Assembly (NCBI RefSeq): GCF_036013745.1
Contig: NZ_CP107880.1
Span: 4,960,001 to 5,024,000 of the forward strand
Length of the DNA stretch: 64,000 bases
Direction: 5' to 3'
From: Streptomyces sp. NBC_00483
GTDB taxonomy: Bacteria; Actinomycetota; Actinomycetes; Streptomycetales; Streptomycetaceae
Under the pieces are notes generated by a model. The model had not been told where the DNA came from and searched no databases. It was given only the letters and a program-made list of their open reading frames with translations. A program made the position numbers and the translations under genes. Positions 43,328-52,337 of the stretch are shown here, piece by piece. Position 1 is the stretch's first letter; the number at the start of each line of letters is the position of its first letter.

Positions 43328-44218
43328 TCAGGAGGCGGTCAGCCGCTCCAGCTCCGCCTCCTGCTCGGCGACCTGCGCCAGCAGCTTCTCGGCGATCTCG
43401 TCGAGCAGGGTGTCCGGGTCGTCGGGAGCCATCTTCAGCATGGAGCCGATCGCGCTCTCCTCCAGCTCCTGCGCCACCGCCGTGAGCAGTTCCTTGCGCT
43501 GCGACAGCCACTCGAGGCGGGCGTACAGCTCCTCGCTCTCGCTCGGCTGCTGCTCGGGCGGCACCGGGCCCGCGTCCCACTCCTCGGCCAGCTCGCGCAG
43601 CAACGCCGCGTCACCCCGGCCGTACGCCGCGTTCACCCGTGCGATGAACTCGTCGCGGCGCTCCCGCTCGCGCTCGTCCTGCGCCAGGTCCGGGTGCGCC
43701 TTGCGGGCCAGCGCGCGGTAGAGCTTGCGCGCCTCCTCGCTGGGCCGCACCCGCTGCGGCGGCCGCACCGGCTGATCGGTCAGCATCGCGCTGGCCTCGG
43801 GGAACAGCCCGTCCCCGTCCATCCACCCGTGGAACAGCTCCTCGACGCCCGGCATCGGCATCACCCGCGCCCGCGCCTCGTCGGCCTTGCGGTGGTCCTC
43901 CGGATCACCGGTGCGGGCCGCCGTCGCCTCCGCGATCAGCGCCTCCAGCTCGTCGAGCCGGCTGTACATCGGCCCGAGCTTCTGGTGGTGCAGGCGCGAG
44001 AAGTTCTCCACCTCGACGCGGAAGGTCTCCACGGCGATCTCGAACTCGATCAACGCCTGCTCGGCGGCGCGCACGGCCCGCTCGAGGCGCGCCTCGGGCC
44101 GCTCCGCGCTCCGCTCTTGGGCCCGCTCGTTGAGGCGTTCCTTCAGGCGGTCCTTGAGGCGCTCCCGAGGTTGCTCCTCCGGCTGCCCTGCCACATCGTC
44201 GGTCTCCGGGGTCGTCAC
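43328..44218 (-). CDS. J-domain-containing coiled-coil protein
   Basis: The protein has 296 aa from a GTG at 44218 (start uncertain; a GTG at 44236 is also in frame). A long charged coiled coil (ERLKDRLKERLNERAQERSA; RAVRAAEQALIEFEIAVETF) precedes a degenerate J domain (EEARKLYRALARKAHPDLAQ) with the diagnostic HPD. A second coiled coil (LLDEIAEKLLAQVAEQEAEL) ends the protein. It probably recruits DnaK to a specific partner; the partner is unknown. Confidence 0.78.
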   Translation of the reverse strand: MTTPETDDVAGQPEEQPRERLKDRLKERLNERAQERSAERPEARLERAVRAAEQALIEFEIAVETFRVEVENFSRLHHQKLGPMYSRLDELEALIAEATAARTGDPEDHRKADEARARVMPMPGVEELFHGWMDGDGLFPEASAMLTDQPVRPPQRVRPSEEARKLYRALARKAHPDLAQDERERERRDEFIARVNAAYGRGDAALLRELAEEWDAGPVPPEQQPSESEELYARLEWLSQRKELLTAVAQELEESAIGSMLKMAPDDPDTLLDEIAEKLLAQVAEQEAELERLTAS

Positions 44219-44275
44219 ACGGCCAGCGTAGGGCACGGTGTTGACCGGACCGGAACGGCTGCGGCGCCCCGCTCC

Positions 44276-45724
44276 TCAGACGCCCGCCTCGGCCGCCACC
44301 CGCCCCTCGCGCACGGCCCGCACCAGTTCCCCGTGGTCGGCCTCGGTCCGGTCCGCGTAGGCGACGGCGAACGCGGCCACCGCCTCGTCCAGCTCCTCGT
44401 TCTTGCCGCAGTACCCGGCGACGAGCCGCGGGTCGGCGCTGTGCGCGTGGGCGCGGGCGAGCAGGGCGCCGGTCATCCGGGCGTAGTCGTCTATCTGGTC
44501 GGCGGCGAGGGCGGCCGGGTCGACGCTGCCCTTGCGGTTCCTGAACTGCCGCACCTGGAAAGGCCGCTCGTCGACCGTGGTCCACCCGAGCAGGATGTCG
44601 CTGACGACCTGCATCCGCTTCTGCCCGAGCACCACCCGCCGCCCCTCGTGCTCGACGGGCTCCGCCGCGAACCCGGCCGTCGGCAGGTGCGGAAGCAGCG
44701 CCGATGCCCGCGCCTCCTTCACCTGCAGCACGAGCGGCTCGCCCCGGTGGTCGAGGAGCAGCACCACGTAGGAGCGGGTGCCGACGCTGCCGGTGCCGAC
44801 GACGCGGAACGCCACGTCATGGATCGCGTACCGCCCGAGCAGCGGCAGCCGGTCCGCGGACAGGGTGTCCGGATAGGGGCCCAGCGCGCTCGCGACAGCC
44901 GCGGCCTCCTCGTCGGGCACCGAGCGCAGCACCGGCGGCGCGTCCACGAACCGCCGTCCACCGCCCTTGACGGCGACCGTGGACTTGGCCGCGAACCGTC
45001 CGCTGGTGTTCCTGCTGGCCTTCTCGGAGACCCGCTCCAGGGTGCCGAGCAGATCCCGGGCGTTCGCGTGGGAGACGAGCTCCTCGTCGGCGATCGCGTT
45101 CCACGCCTCCAGGGCGGGGAGTTTCGCGAGGAGGCGCATAGTGCGCCGGTAGGCACCGACGGTGTCGTGCGCCGCTTCCTTGCAGGTGTCCTCGTCGGCC
45201 CCCGCCTCCCGGCCGGCGAGCACGAGCGAGGTGGCGAGCCGCTTCAGGTCCCACTCCCAGGGGCCGTGCACCGTCTCGTCGAAGTCGTTCAGGTCGATGA
45301 CGAGGCCGCCGCGCGCGTCCGCGTACAGGCCGAAGTTGGCCGCGTGCGCGTCACCGCAGATCTGGGCGCCGATGCCGGTCACCGGGGTGCGCGCGAGGTC
45401 GTACGCCATCAGGCCCGCGGAGCCGCGCAGGAACGCGAAGGGGGTGGCGGCCATGCGCCCGACGCGTATCGGCGTGAGCTCGGGGATCCTGCCGCGGTTG
45501 GACTCCTCGACGGCGGCCGACCCGTCGGGCCTGTCCGGGTCCGCCGCGAAGTCCCGGTGCGCGGTCCGCGGCACCTTCTCGCGCAGCGCCTTGCCCGCAG
45601 CCTTCGGCGTGCTGCCCGAGCCTCCCGCAGCCTCAGCGAACCCCGGCACCCGCGGCAGCAACCGCGCCCCGGCCTCCGGCGCCCCGCCCTGCCTCGGCAC
45701 CGCCACGTGATCCGATCCGCCCAT
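44276..45724 (-). CDS. DUF2252 family protein
   Basis: The protein has 482 aa from the ATG at 45724, with GGGGGAGG about 11 nt upstream. Conserved DUF2252 blocks are RMAATPFAFLRGSAGLMAYD, ICGDAHAANFGLYADARG and DLNDFDETVHGPWEWDLKRL. The GDxHxxNFG and DFD motifs resemble the catalytic and metal-binding loops of aminoglycoside phosphotransferase/kinase-like folds. Function is not established; a small-molecule kinase-like activity is plausible. Confidence 0.85.
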   Translation of the reverse strand: MGGSDHVAVPRQGGAPEAGARLLPRVPGFAEAAGGSGSTPKAAGKALREKVPRTAHRDFAADPDRPDGSAAVEESNRGRIPELTPIRVGRMAATPFAFLRGSAGLMAYDLARTPVTGIGAQICGDAHAANFGLYADARGGLVIDLNDFDETVHGPWEWDLKRLATSLVLAGREAGADEDTCKEAAHDTVGAYRRTMRLLAKLPALEAWNAIADEELVSHANARDLLGTLERVSEKASRNTSGRFAAKSTVAVKGGGRRFVDAPPVLRSVPDEEAAAVASALGPYPDTLSADRLPLLGRYAIHDVAFRVVGTGSVGTRSYVVLLLDHRGEPLVLQVKEARASALLPHLPTAGFAAEPVEHEGRRVVLGQKRMQVVSDILLGWTTVDERPFQVRQFRNRKGSVDPAALAADQIDDYARMTGALLARAHAHSADPRLVAGYCGKNEELDEAVAAFAVAYADRTEADHGELVRAVREGRVAAEAGV

Positions 45725-45981
45725 GACCGACCGCCTCCCCCGCTCCCGTACGAACGTCACGCACGAGGCCGTCCCCGCACGTCGCGTGCAATCGGTCACG
45801 ACCGTACCGCCGGGCCGGAAAACCCGTCAGGGCCTGTGGAAAACCCTCAGCACGTGCACAACTCGCTCACTCCGCGAGCCCGTTGCTCCGGAACCTCTCC
45901 GGCCCCGTCACTCCGGGAAGCCTCCAGCGCCGTCCCCCAGGGCACCTCCACTCCCGTCACCCCGCGACGCCTCCGGCCCCG

Positions 45982-46371
45982 CTACTTCCGGAACTCCTCC
46001 GGACACGTCCCGCCCTCGGCCCCCAGATACTTCTCGGCCCAGTCCCCCAGCTCCCCCAGCGCCGGCTGCAACGCCGCGCCCGCCGCCGAGAGCCGGTACG
46101 AGACGCGCAGCGGCGGCCCCTCGTCGACCTGCCGCACGACGAGGCCGGCCGCGCCGAGCTCGGTCAGCCGGTCGGAGAGCATCCGCTCACTGATGCCCGG
46201 GATGGCCCTGCGCAGATCCGCGAAGTGTCTCGGGCCGCTCATCAGGACGGACACGATCAGCCCCGTCCAGCGCTTGCCCAGCAGTCCGAAGACGCGCGTC
46301 ATGCCGATGTCGACCGTCGAACACCTTTGGGGTTCGTGGGTCACGGCGCCTCCCGCACACGCCTCGCTCAT
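45982..46371 (-). CDS. HxlR-family (MarR-like) transcriptional regulator
   Basis: The protein has 129 aa from the ATG at 46371 (GGGGAAG 5 nt upstream); an ATG at 46392 has its GGAGG too close. The winged helix has VFGLLGKRWTGLIVSVLMSG, RHFADLRRAIPGISERMLSD and LRVSYRLSAAGAALQPALGE. HxlR proteins often sense quinones or aldehydes through cysteines; CSTVD and TCPEE contain the Cys residues here. It is divergent from the azoreductase gene it likely controls. Confidence 0.87.
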   Translation of the reverse strand: MSEACAGGAVTHEPQRCSTVDIGMTRVFGLLGKRWTGLIVSVLMSGPRHFADLRRAIPGISERMLSDRLTELGAAGLVVRQVDEGPPLRVSYRLSAAGAALQPALGELGDWAEKYLGAEGGTCPEEFRK

Positions 46372-46392
46372 GTCTTCCCCGTTGCCCACCAT

Positions 46393-46525
46393 GCCTCCAG
46401 GGTACTGCGTTCTCGTATGGGGGTGAAAAAAAGTAAGCCCCTGTGCTATTACTAGTTACATACTCAATTACCGCGCCCTCGGTCCCATCCTGACAGGGCG
46501 CCCTCAACCCTCACGGGAGAGAACC
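46393..46525. promoter_or_regulatory. AT-rich divergent promoter/operator between hxlR and azoR
   Basis: An unusually AT-rich island (about 46425-46470) contains TATTACTAGTTACATACTC and TCAATTACC, with TTAC/GTTAC repeats of the kind bound by HxlR regulators. The -10 elements of both genes probably lie here. The exact operator is not resolvable by eye. Confidence 0.5.
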
Positions 46526-47179
46526 ATGGCCACCCTGCTCCACATCGACTCCTCCGTCTTCGACGGCCAGGCCTCCGCGTCCCGTGCCGTCACGGACGCC
46601 TTCCGCAAGGCCTGGGAGGAGCAGCACCCGGAGGGCACCGTCGTCTACCGCGACCTGGCCGCGAACCCGGTGCCCCACATCACCGCCGACGCCCACGTGG
46701 CCGGCTTCGTCCCCGCCGACGCGCACACGCCGGAGCAGGCCGCCGCCTTCGCCGAGCGCGTCAAGCTCATCGAGGAGCTGGAGCAGGCGGACGCCATCCT
46801 GATCGGCGCCCCGATGTACAACTTCTCGATCCCCTCCACGCTGAAGGCGTGGCTGGACAACGTGATCCTCATGGGCCGCACCTCGGGCCCCGAGACCCAG
46901 TCCGCCAAGGGCACCCCGGTCACCGTCGTCGCCAGCCGCGGCGGCTCCTACGCGCCGGGCACCCCGCGCGAGGGCTTCGAGTACGTGCAGAACTTCCTGG
47001 GTGCCGCCCTGCGCGACGGCCTCGGTCTCGACCTGGACTTCATCGTCCCGGAGCTGACCATGGCCCCGCAGAACCCGGCGATGTCCGAGCTGATCCCGCT
47101 CTTCGAGGCCTCCCGCACCAAGGCTCTCGCGGACGCCGAGGAGAAGGGCAAGGCGCTCGCCTCCCGCTTCGCCGCCTGA
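46526..47179 (+). CDS. azoR: FMN-dependent NADH:quinone oxidoreductase/azoreductase
   Basis: The protein has 217 aa with GGGAGAG upstream. Flavodoxin-like AzoR fold: LLHIDSSVFDGQASASRAVT (phosphate-binding loop), LIGAPMYNFSIPSTLKAWLD and ASRGGSYAPGTPREGFEY. It performs two-electron reduction of quinones and azo compounds. Control by the divergent HxlR regulator suggests quinone or electrophile stress response. Confidence 0.92.
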   Translation: MATLLHIDSSVFDGQASASRAVTDAFRKAWEEQHPEGTVVYRDLAANPVPHITADAHVAGFVPADAHTPEQAAAFAERVKLIEELEQADAILIGAPMYNFSIPSTLKAWLDNVILMGRTSGPETQSAKGTPVTVVASRGGSYAPGTPREGFEYVQNFLGAALRDGLGLDLDFIVPELTMAPQNPAMSELIPLFEASRTKALADAEEKGKALASRFAA

Positions 47180-47253
47180 GGACGCGTACCTACCTGAGCA
47201 AGCGCACGCACCTGAGCACGCGCGCGTCACGCGCGCGTAGCGACGTGACATAA

Positions 47254-47295
47254 CCCACAGGGCCCCACGACCAGTCGGTCATGGGGCCCTGTGGG
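47254..47295. terminator. Hairpin terminator after azoR
   Basis: CCCACAGGGCCCC pairs perfectly with GGGGCCCTGTGGG, and ACGACC/CGGTCAT extends the stem imperfectly around a short loop. Confidence 0.8.
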
Positions 47296-47324
47296 TATGC
47301 GCACCCGCCAACTGCGGGCAACGC

Positions 47325-47360
47325 AAAAGCCCCGCAGATCCGAAGATCTGCGGGGCTTTT
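47325..47360. terminator. Bidirectional intrinsic terminator (tRNA-Leu side)
   Basis: AAAAGCCCCGCAGATC and GATCTGCGGGGCTTTT form a perfect 16-bp stem with a CGAA tetraloop. The T tract at 47357-47360 and its mirror A tract allow termination on both strands; on the minus strand it directly follows tRNA-Leu. Confidence 0.9.
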
Positions 47361-47365
47361 CACTG

Positions 47366-47448
47366 TGCGCGAGGGGGGATTTGAACCCCCACGTCCCGAA
47401 GGACACTGGCACCTGAAGCCAGCGCGTCTGCCGTTCCGCCACTCGCGC
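47366..47448 (-). tRNA. tRNA-Leu (CAG)
   Basis: The 83-nt cloverleaf on the minus strand has acceptor arms GCGCGAG and CTCGCGC, anticodon stem CTGGC/GCCAG around TTCAGGT (anticodon CAG), a long variable arm (GTGTCCTTCGGGACGT) as in class II tRNAs, and the T-loop GGTTCAAATCC. CCA is not encoded. Confidence 0.95.
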
Positions 47449-47782
47449 AATCGAGTGTGTCTTCCGAACCCTGTGCCCTTGCGGGCCCTGTGCCTTCCGA
47501 CGAACAAAACATTAGCACGCTGCGAAGGGTGGATTCACATCCGTTCCTGGGGGCTCTCGGCGGGCACCCGGGGCCTGGATCGCCCACGGTCCACAGCCGC
47601 GTACGGGACACTGTGTGGAGGCCACCTCTACGATCCCCAGACAAGGGGCCCGCGTGAGGGGCTGTGAGCGTCGACACTCATCGAGCAGGCGGACAGGGGG
47701 AACCAGCCGATTTCCCGACGCGTGGATACGATCAGTAAGCAGTACCAAGTAGGCAGGACGGCAAAGAAGGAGGAGGTGCCCC
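47449..47782. promoter_or_regulatory. Upstream region of the fhaA operon and tRNA-Leu
   Basis: This 334-bp stretch has no gene. It must carry the tRNA promoter on the minus strand and the promoter of fhaA on the plus strand. TACGAT (47727-47732) is a possible -10 for fhaA. GGAAC at 47699-47703 resembles an ECF -35, but its partner is weak. Confidence 0.4.
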
Positions 47783-48664
47783 ATGGGAGTCCTGAAGAAG
47801 TTTGAACAGCGCCTGGAGGGGCTGGTCAACGGCACCTTCGCCAAGGTCTTCAAGTCCGAGGTGCAGCCCGTCGAGATCGCCGGAGCGCTGCAGCGCGAGT
47901 GCGACAACAACGCCACGATCTGGAATCGCGACCGGACCGTCGTCCCCAATGACTTCATCGTGGAGCTCAGCGCGCCCGACTACGAGCGGCTGAGCCCCTA
48001 CTCGGGCCAGCTCGGTGACGAGCTGTCCGGCATGGTGCGCGACTACGCGAAGCAGCAGCGCTACAGCTTCATGGGCCCCATCAAGGTGCACCTGGAGAAG
48101 GCGGACGACCTGGACACGGGTCTGTACCGCGTACGCAGCCGCACCCTCGCGTCCTCCACCAGCCAGGACCGGCCCCAGCAACAGCAGCGCCCCGCCCCGG
48201 CCGCCCGGCCGAACCAGGCGAGCCAGGCGCCCGGTGGCTACGGATACCCGGGGCCCACCGCGGCCCCGCCGATGCCCGCGGCCCCGCCGCCGGGCCGTCC
48301 GGCGCAGGCACCGCAGCATGCACCGCAGTCGGCGCCCGCGGCACAGGGACAGCAGCCCGATGCGGGCCCGCTGCCCGGTGCCCGCGTGCGCCACTGGATC
48401 GAGATCAATGGCACACGCCACCAGATCTCTCGCGCCACCCTCGTGCTCGGCCGGTCCACCGAGGCCGACGTGCGGATCGACGACCCCGGCGTATCGCGCC
48501 GGCACTGCGAGATCCGGACCGGAACGCCCTCGACGATCCAGGATCTCGGATCCACCAACGGCATCGTGGTGGACGGGCAGCACACCACCCGCGCTACGCT
48601 CCGCGACGGCTCGCGGATCGTCGTGGGCCAAACCACCATCGTTTACCGGCAAGCCGAAGGGTGA
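47783..48664 (+). CDS. fhaA: FhaA: DUF3662 + FHA domain protein
   Basis: The protein has 293 aa with AAGGAGGAGG upstream. The N-terminal DUF3662 domain (GVLKKFEQRLEGLVNGTFAK, VQPVEIAGALQRECDNNATI) is followed by a Gln/Pro/Ala-rich linker and a C-terminal FHA domain (LVLGRSTEADVRIDDPGVSR, RHCEIRTG, DLGSTNGIVVDG). FHA domains bind phosphothreonine; the mycobacterial orthologue binds the MurJ pseudokinase and PbpA. First gene of the fhaA-fhaB-pstP-rodA-pbpA operon. Confidence 0.95.
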   Translation: MGVLKKFEQRLEGLVNGTFAKVFKSEVQPVEIAGALQRECDNNATIWNRDRTVVPNDFIVELSAPDYERLSPYSGQLGDELSGMVRDYAKQQRYSFMGPIKVHLEKADDLDTGLYRVRSRTLASSTSQDRPQQQQRPAPAARPNQASQAPGGYGYPGPTAAPPMPAAPPPGRPAQAPQHAPQSAPAAQGQQPDAGPLPGARVRHWIEINGTRHQISRATLVLGRSTEADVRIDDPGVSRRHCEIRTGTPSTIQDLGSTNGIVVDGQHTTRATLRDGSRIVVGQTTIVYRQAEG

Positions 48665-48674
48665 AGCGGGGGCA

Positions 48675-49196
48675 ATGTCAGAGCTGACCCTGACGGTCAT
48701 GCGGCTGGGTTTCCTGGCCGTTCTGTGGCTGTTCGTGATCGTGGCCGTCCAGGTCATCCGCAGCGACCTGTTCGGTACGCGCGTCACCGCACGCGGCTCG
48801 CGCCGTGAAAGCGGGCGCACGCAACAGGCCGCACGACAGGCCGCTGCGCCTCCGCAGCAGCGGCAGCAGCAGCAAGGGGGCGGTGGCCGCCAGCGGCGCG
48901 GTGCCCCCACCAAGCTGGTCGTCTCCGAAGGCACGCTCACCGGAACCACGGTGGCGCTGCAGGGGCAGACGATCACGCTCGGCCGTGCGCACGACAGCAC
49001 GATCGTGCTCGACGACGACTACGCGTCGAGTCGGCATGCCAGGATCTACCCGGACCGGGACGGTCAGTGGATCGTCGAGGATCTCGGGTCCACCAACGGC
49101 ACATATCTCGACCGGACCCGCCTCACGACGCCCCAGCCGATTCCGCTGGGTGCGCCGATCCGCATCGGCAAGACCGTCATCGAGCTGCGGAAGTAG
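48675..49196 (+). CDS. fhaB: FhaB/FipA-like membrane FHA protein
   Basis: The protein has 173 aa, 10 bp after fhaA. One N-terminal TM helix (LGFLAVLWLFVIVAVQVI), a Gln/Arg-rich linker and a C-terminal FHA domain (ITLGRAHDSTIVLDDDYASS, RHARIY, DLGSTNGTYLDRTRL) are visible. It is a phosphothreonine-binding partner of the kinase/division machinery at the membrane. Confidence 0.94.
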   Translation: MSELTLTVMRLGFLAVLWLFVIVAVQVIRSDLFGTRVTARGSRRESGRTQQAARQAAAPPQQRQQQQGGGGRQRRGAPTKLVVSEGTLTGTTVALQGQTITLGRAHDSTIVLDDDYASSRHARIYPDRDGQWIVEDLGSTNGTYLDRTRLTTPQPIPLGAPIRIGKTVIELRK

Positions 49197-49300
49197 TGCT
49201 ACGTCATGAATGAGCGCGAGCGGAGCGAGCGGGCCGACGCGGACGTCCGGGCCCTTGCTGCCCCGGACACCGGCGCGCTCCCGACCGGAGGGTGGGCAGT

Positions 49301-50884
49301 GTGGTTCGACACGACCGGCTGTACCCGGAGTCTGAGCCAGCTGGGCAGGTGCGCATGAGTCTGTCACTGCGCTTCGCCGCCGGATCACACAAAGGCATGA
49401 TCCGCGAGGGCAACGAGGACTCCGGCTACGCCGGCCCCCGGCTGCTCGCGATCGCCGACGGAATGGGCGGCCAGGCCGCCGGTGAGGTCGCCTCGTCCGA
49501 GGTGATCTCCACCATCGTCGCGCTCGACGACGACGTGCCCGGTTCGGACATCCTGACCTCGCTCGGCACCGCCGTGCAGCGGGCCAACGACCAGCTCCGG
49601 ATGATGGTCGAGGAGGACCCCCAGCTCGAGGGCATGGGGACCACCCTGACCGCACTGCTGTGGACGGGCCAGCGACTCGGCCTCGTACACGTGGGCGACT
49701 CGCGCGCGTATCTGCTGCGCGACGGCGTGCTGACGCAGATCACCCAGGACCACACGTGGGTGCAGCGCCTCGTCGACGAGGGCCGCATCACGGAAGAGGA
49801 AGCCACCACGCACCCGCAGCGCTCGCTGCTCATGCGCGCGCTGGGCAGCGGCGACCACGTCGAGCCCGACCTCTCCATCCGTGAGGTCCGGGCCGGCGAC
49901 CGGTACCTGATCTGCTCCGACGGCCTGTCCGGCGTCGTCTCCCACCAGACGATGGAGGAGACGCTCGCCAGCTACCAGGGCCCGCAGGAGACGGTCCAGG
50001 ACCTGATCCAGCTGGCGCTGCGCGGCGGCGGACCCGACAACATCACCGTGATCGTCGCGGACGTCCTGGACATCGACAGCGGGGACACCCTCGCCGGTCA
50101 TCTCTCGGACGCACCCGTCATCGTCGGCGCGGTCGCCGAGAACCAGCAGGCGCTGCACGAAGGCAGCGCGATGGAGACGCCCGCGGGCCGCGCCGCCGGA
50201 CTCGGCCGCCAGGCCCCCGGTGGATCCGCCGGCGGGGGCGGCGAGTTCGGCCCGCCCGACAGCGGCGCCGTGGAGGGCTTCTCCTACTCGGACGAGGACT
50301 TCGTGAAGCCGCGGCCCCGCCTGAGGTGGCTCAAGAGATCCCTCTACACGGTGCTCGCGCTTGCCGTCATCGGCGGCGGACTCTACGGCGGCTATCGCTG
50401 GACGCAGACGCAGTACTACGTCGGCACCAACGAGGCGCACGTGGCGCTGTACCGCGGCATCAGTCAGGACCTCGCCTGGGTGAGCCTGTCCGACGTCGAG
50501 AAGGACCACCCGGAGATCGAGCTCAAGTACCTGCCGCCGTACCAGCGCAAGCAGGTCGACGCGACCATCGCCGAAGGCGACCTGGCGGCCGCCCAGGACA
50601 AGATCCAGGAACTCTCCGCGCAGGCCACCGCATGCGAGAAGCAGGCCGCACGGGACAAGGCCGAGAACGAGAAGAACGCGAAGACCGGCGAGGGCGAAGC
50701 CGGCGGAACCTCCACGGGGGGCACGACGTCAAAGGCGTCGTACCGCGTCGCGGAAACCGCCACACCCACGCCGAACCCGTCGGAGTCCTCGTCCGGCAAG
50801 TCCAAGACCTCTCCCAAGCCCACCCCTGGCCCCACTCTCTCCGACGAAGAGCAGCAGCTGGCCAAGGCGTGCGCGCAGCAGTAG
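49301..50884 (+). CDS. pstP: PP2C-family Ser/Thr phosphatase PstP
   Basis: The protein is 527 aa from the GTG at 49301, which has GGAGGG 8 nt upstream; the ATG at 49355 (MSLSLRFAAGS) gives the conserved core start and is the alternative. PP2C metal-binding motifs are REGNEDSGY, LLAIADGMGGQAAGEVASSE, HVGDSRAYLLRDG, LICSDGLSGVV and GGGPDNITVIV. A cytoplasmic linker, one TM (LYTVLALAVIGGGLYGGY) and a charged Ser/Thr/Pro-rich external tail follow. It dephosphorylates PknB and its substrates. Confidence 0.94.
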   Translation: MVRHDRLYPESEPAGQVRMSLSLRFAAGSHKGMIREGNEDSGYAGPRLLAIADGMGGQAAGEVASSEVISTIVALDDDVPGSDILTSLGTAVQRANDQLRMMVEEDPQLEGMGTTLTALLWTGQRLGLVHVGDSRAYLLRDGVLTQITQDHTWVQRLVDEGRITEEEATTHPQRSLLMRALGSGDHVEPDLSIREVRAGDRYLICSDGLSGVVSHQTMEETLASYQGPQETVQDLIQLALRGGGPDNITVIVADVLDIDSGDTLAGHLSDAPVIVGAVAENQQALHEGSAMETPAGRAAGLGRQAPGGSAGGGGEFGPPDSGAVEGFSYSDEDFVKPRPRLRWLKRSLYTVLALAVIGGGLYGGYRWTQTQYYVGTNEAHVALYRGISQDLAWVSLSDVEKDHPEIELKYLPPYQRKQVDATIAEGDLAAAQDKIQELSAQATACEKQAARDKAENEKNAKTGEGEAGGTSTGGTTSKASYRVAETATPTPNPSESSSGKSKTSPKPTPGPTLSDEEQQLAKACAQQ

Positions 50885-50909
50885 AAGCCGTTGGGGGCCC
50901 CAGCACGCC

Positions 50910-52337
50910 ATGAGTAGTAACTCCACGACCCATACGTCGACCATTGGAGCGATCGGAGCACCCAGCCGGCGCAACACCGAGCTCGCGCTCCTGGTGTTCG
51001 CCGTGATCATCCCGGTGTTCGCGTACGCCAATGTCGGCCTCGCCCTCGACGGCGAGGTCCCCACGGGCCTGCTCGGCTACGGTCTCGGCCTCGGCCTGCT
51101 CGCGGGCGTCGCCCACATCGTCGTACGGAAGTTCGCGGCGTACGCGGACCCCCTGATGCTGCCGCTGGCCACGCTGCTCAACGGGCTCGGCCTGGTGGTC
51201 ATCTGGCGACTCGACCAGTCGAAGCTGCTGCAGTCGATCGACCAGGCGGGCAGCGCCGCGCCGAAGCAGCTGATGTACACGGCCATGGGCATCGCGCTGT
51301 TCATCGTGGTCCTGATCTTCCTCAAGGACCACCGCGCCCTGCAGCGCTACACCTACATCTCCATGCTCGGCGCCGTCGTCCTGCTGCTGCTCCCGCTGGT
51401 TCCGGGCCTCGGCCAGAACATCTACGGCGCCAAGATCTGGATCCACGTCGGCGGTTTCTCCATCCAGCCCGGTGAGTTCGCGAAGATCGTTCTCGCGATC
51501 TTCTTCGCCGGCTATCTGATGGTGAAGCGGGACGCCCTGGCGCTGGCCTCGCGCCGCTTCATGGGCCTGTACCTGCCGCGCGGCCGCGACCTCGGCCCGA
51601 TCCTCGTCGTCTGGGGAATCTCGATCCTCATCCTGGTCTTCGAGACCGACCTCGGTACGTCGCTGCTGTTCTTCGGAATGTTCGTCATCATGCTGTACGT
51701 CGCCACGGAGCGGACCAGCTGGATCGTCTTCGGTCTGATGATGTCCGCGGTCGGCGCCGTCGGTGTGGCCACGTTCGAGCCGCACATCCAGCAGCGCGTC
51801 GACGCCTGGCTCGACCCGATGAAGGAGTACATGCTCAGCCGGCAGGGCGTGCCGGGCCACTCCGAGCAGGCGATGCAGGCGCTGTGGGCCTTCGGTTCGG
51901 GCGGCACCCTCGGCACCGGCTGGGGCCAGGGTCACTCCGAACTGATCCGCTTCGCAGCGAACTCCGACTTCATCCTCGCCACCTTCGGTGAGGAGCTGGG
52001 CCTGGCAGGCCTGATGGCGCTGCTGCTGATCTACGCACTGATCGTGGAGCGCGGCGTGCGCACCGCCCTCGCGGCCCGCGACCCCTTCGGCAAGCTGCTC
52101 GCCGTCGGCCTGTCCGGCGCCTTCGCGCTGCAGGTCTTCGTCGTCGCGGGCGGTGTCATGGGGCTCATCCCGCTGACCGGTATGACGATGCCCTTCCTCG
52201 CGTACGGCGGTTCCTCCGTCATCGCCAACTGGGCGCTCATCGGCATCCTGATCCGCATCAGCGACACCGCGCGGCGGCCCGCTCCGAGCCCCACGCCAAG
52301 TCCCGACGCCGAGATGACCCAGGTGGTCCGACCGTGA
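50910..52337 (+). CDS. rodA: RodA/FtsW-type SEDS peptidoglycan glycosyltransferase
   Basis: The protein has 475 aa with about ten or more TM segments. SEDS hallmarks include ARIWIHVGGFSIQPGEFAKI-like spacing (here KIWIHVGGFSIQPGEFAKIV), FETDLGTSLLFFGMFVIML and IPLTGMTMPFLAYGGSSVIA. It polymerises lipid II with its cognate class B PBP, encoded immediately downstream with a 4-bp overlap. Confidence 0.95.
   Translation: MSSNSTTHTSTIGAIGAPSRRNTELALLVFAVIIPVFAYANVGLALDGEVPTGLLGYGLGLGLLAGVAHIVVRKFAAYADPLMLPLATLLNGLGLVVIWRLDQSKLLQSIDQAGSAAPKQLMYTAMGIALFIVVLIFLKDHRALQRYTYISMLGAVVLLLLPLVPGLGQNIYGAKIWIHVGGFSIQPGEFAKIVLAIFFAGYLMVKRDALALASRRFMGLYLPRGRDLGPILVVWGISILILVFETDLGTSLLFFGMFVIMLYVATERTSWIVFGLMMSAVGAVGVATFEPHIQQRVDAWLDPMKEYMLSRQGVPGHSEQAMQALWAFGSGGTLGTGWGQGHSELIRFAANSDFILATFGEELGLAGLMALLLIYALIVERGVRTALAARDPFGKLLAVGLSGAFALQVFVVAGGVMGLIPLTGMTMPFLAYGGSSVIANWALIGILIRISDTARRPAPSPTPSPDAEMTQVVRP

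Noticed and set aside
45725..45981. Small ORFs in the DUF2252-hxlR gap
   Set aside because: Low-complexity Pro/Arg/Ser frames with no start signals or homology; I see nothing else in this gap.
49206..49358. A 50-codon ORF (MNERERSERADADVRALAA...) ending in ATGA overlap with an internal pstP ATG
   Set aside because: It has no ribosome-binding site, and the pstP frame itself probably starts upstream at the GTG at 49301. The first part is GC-rich repeat-like sequence common before Streptomyces genes.
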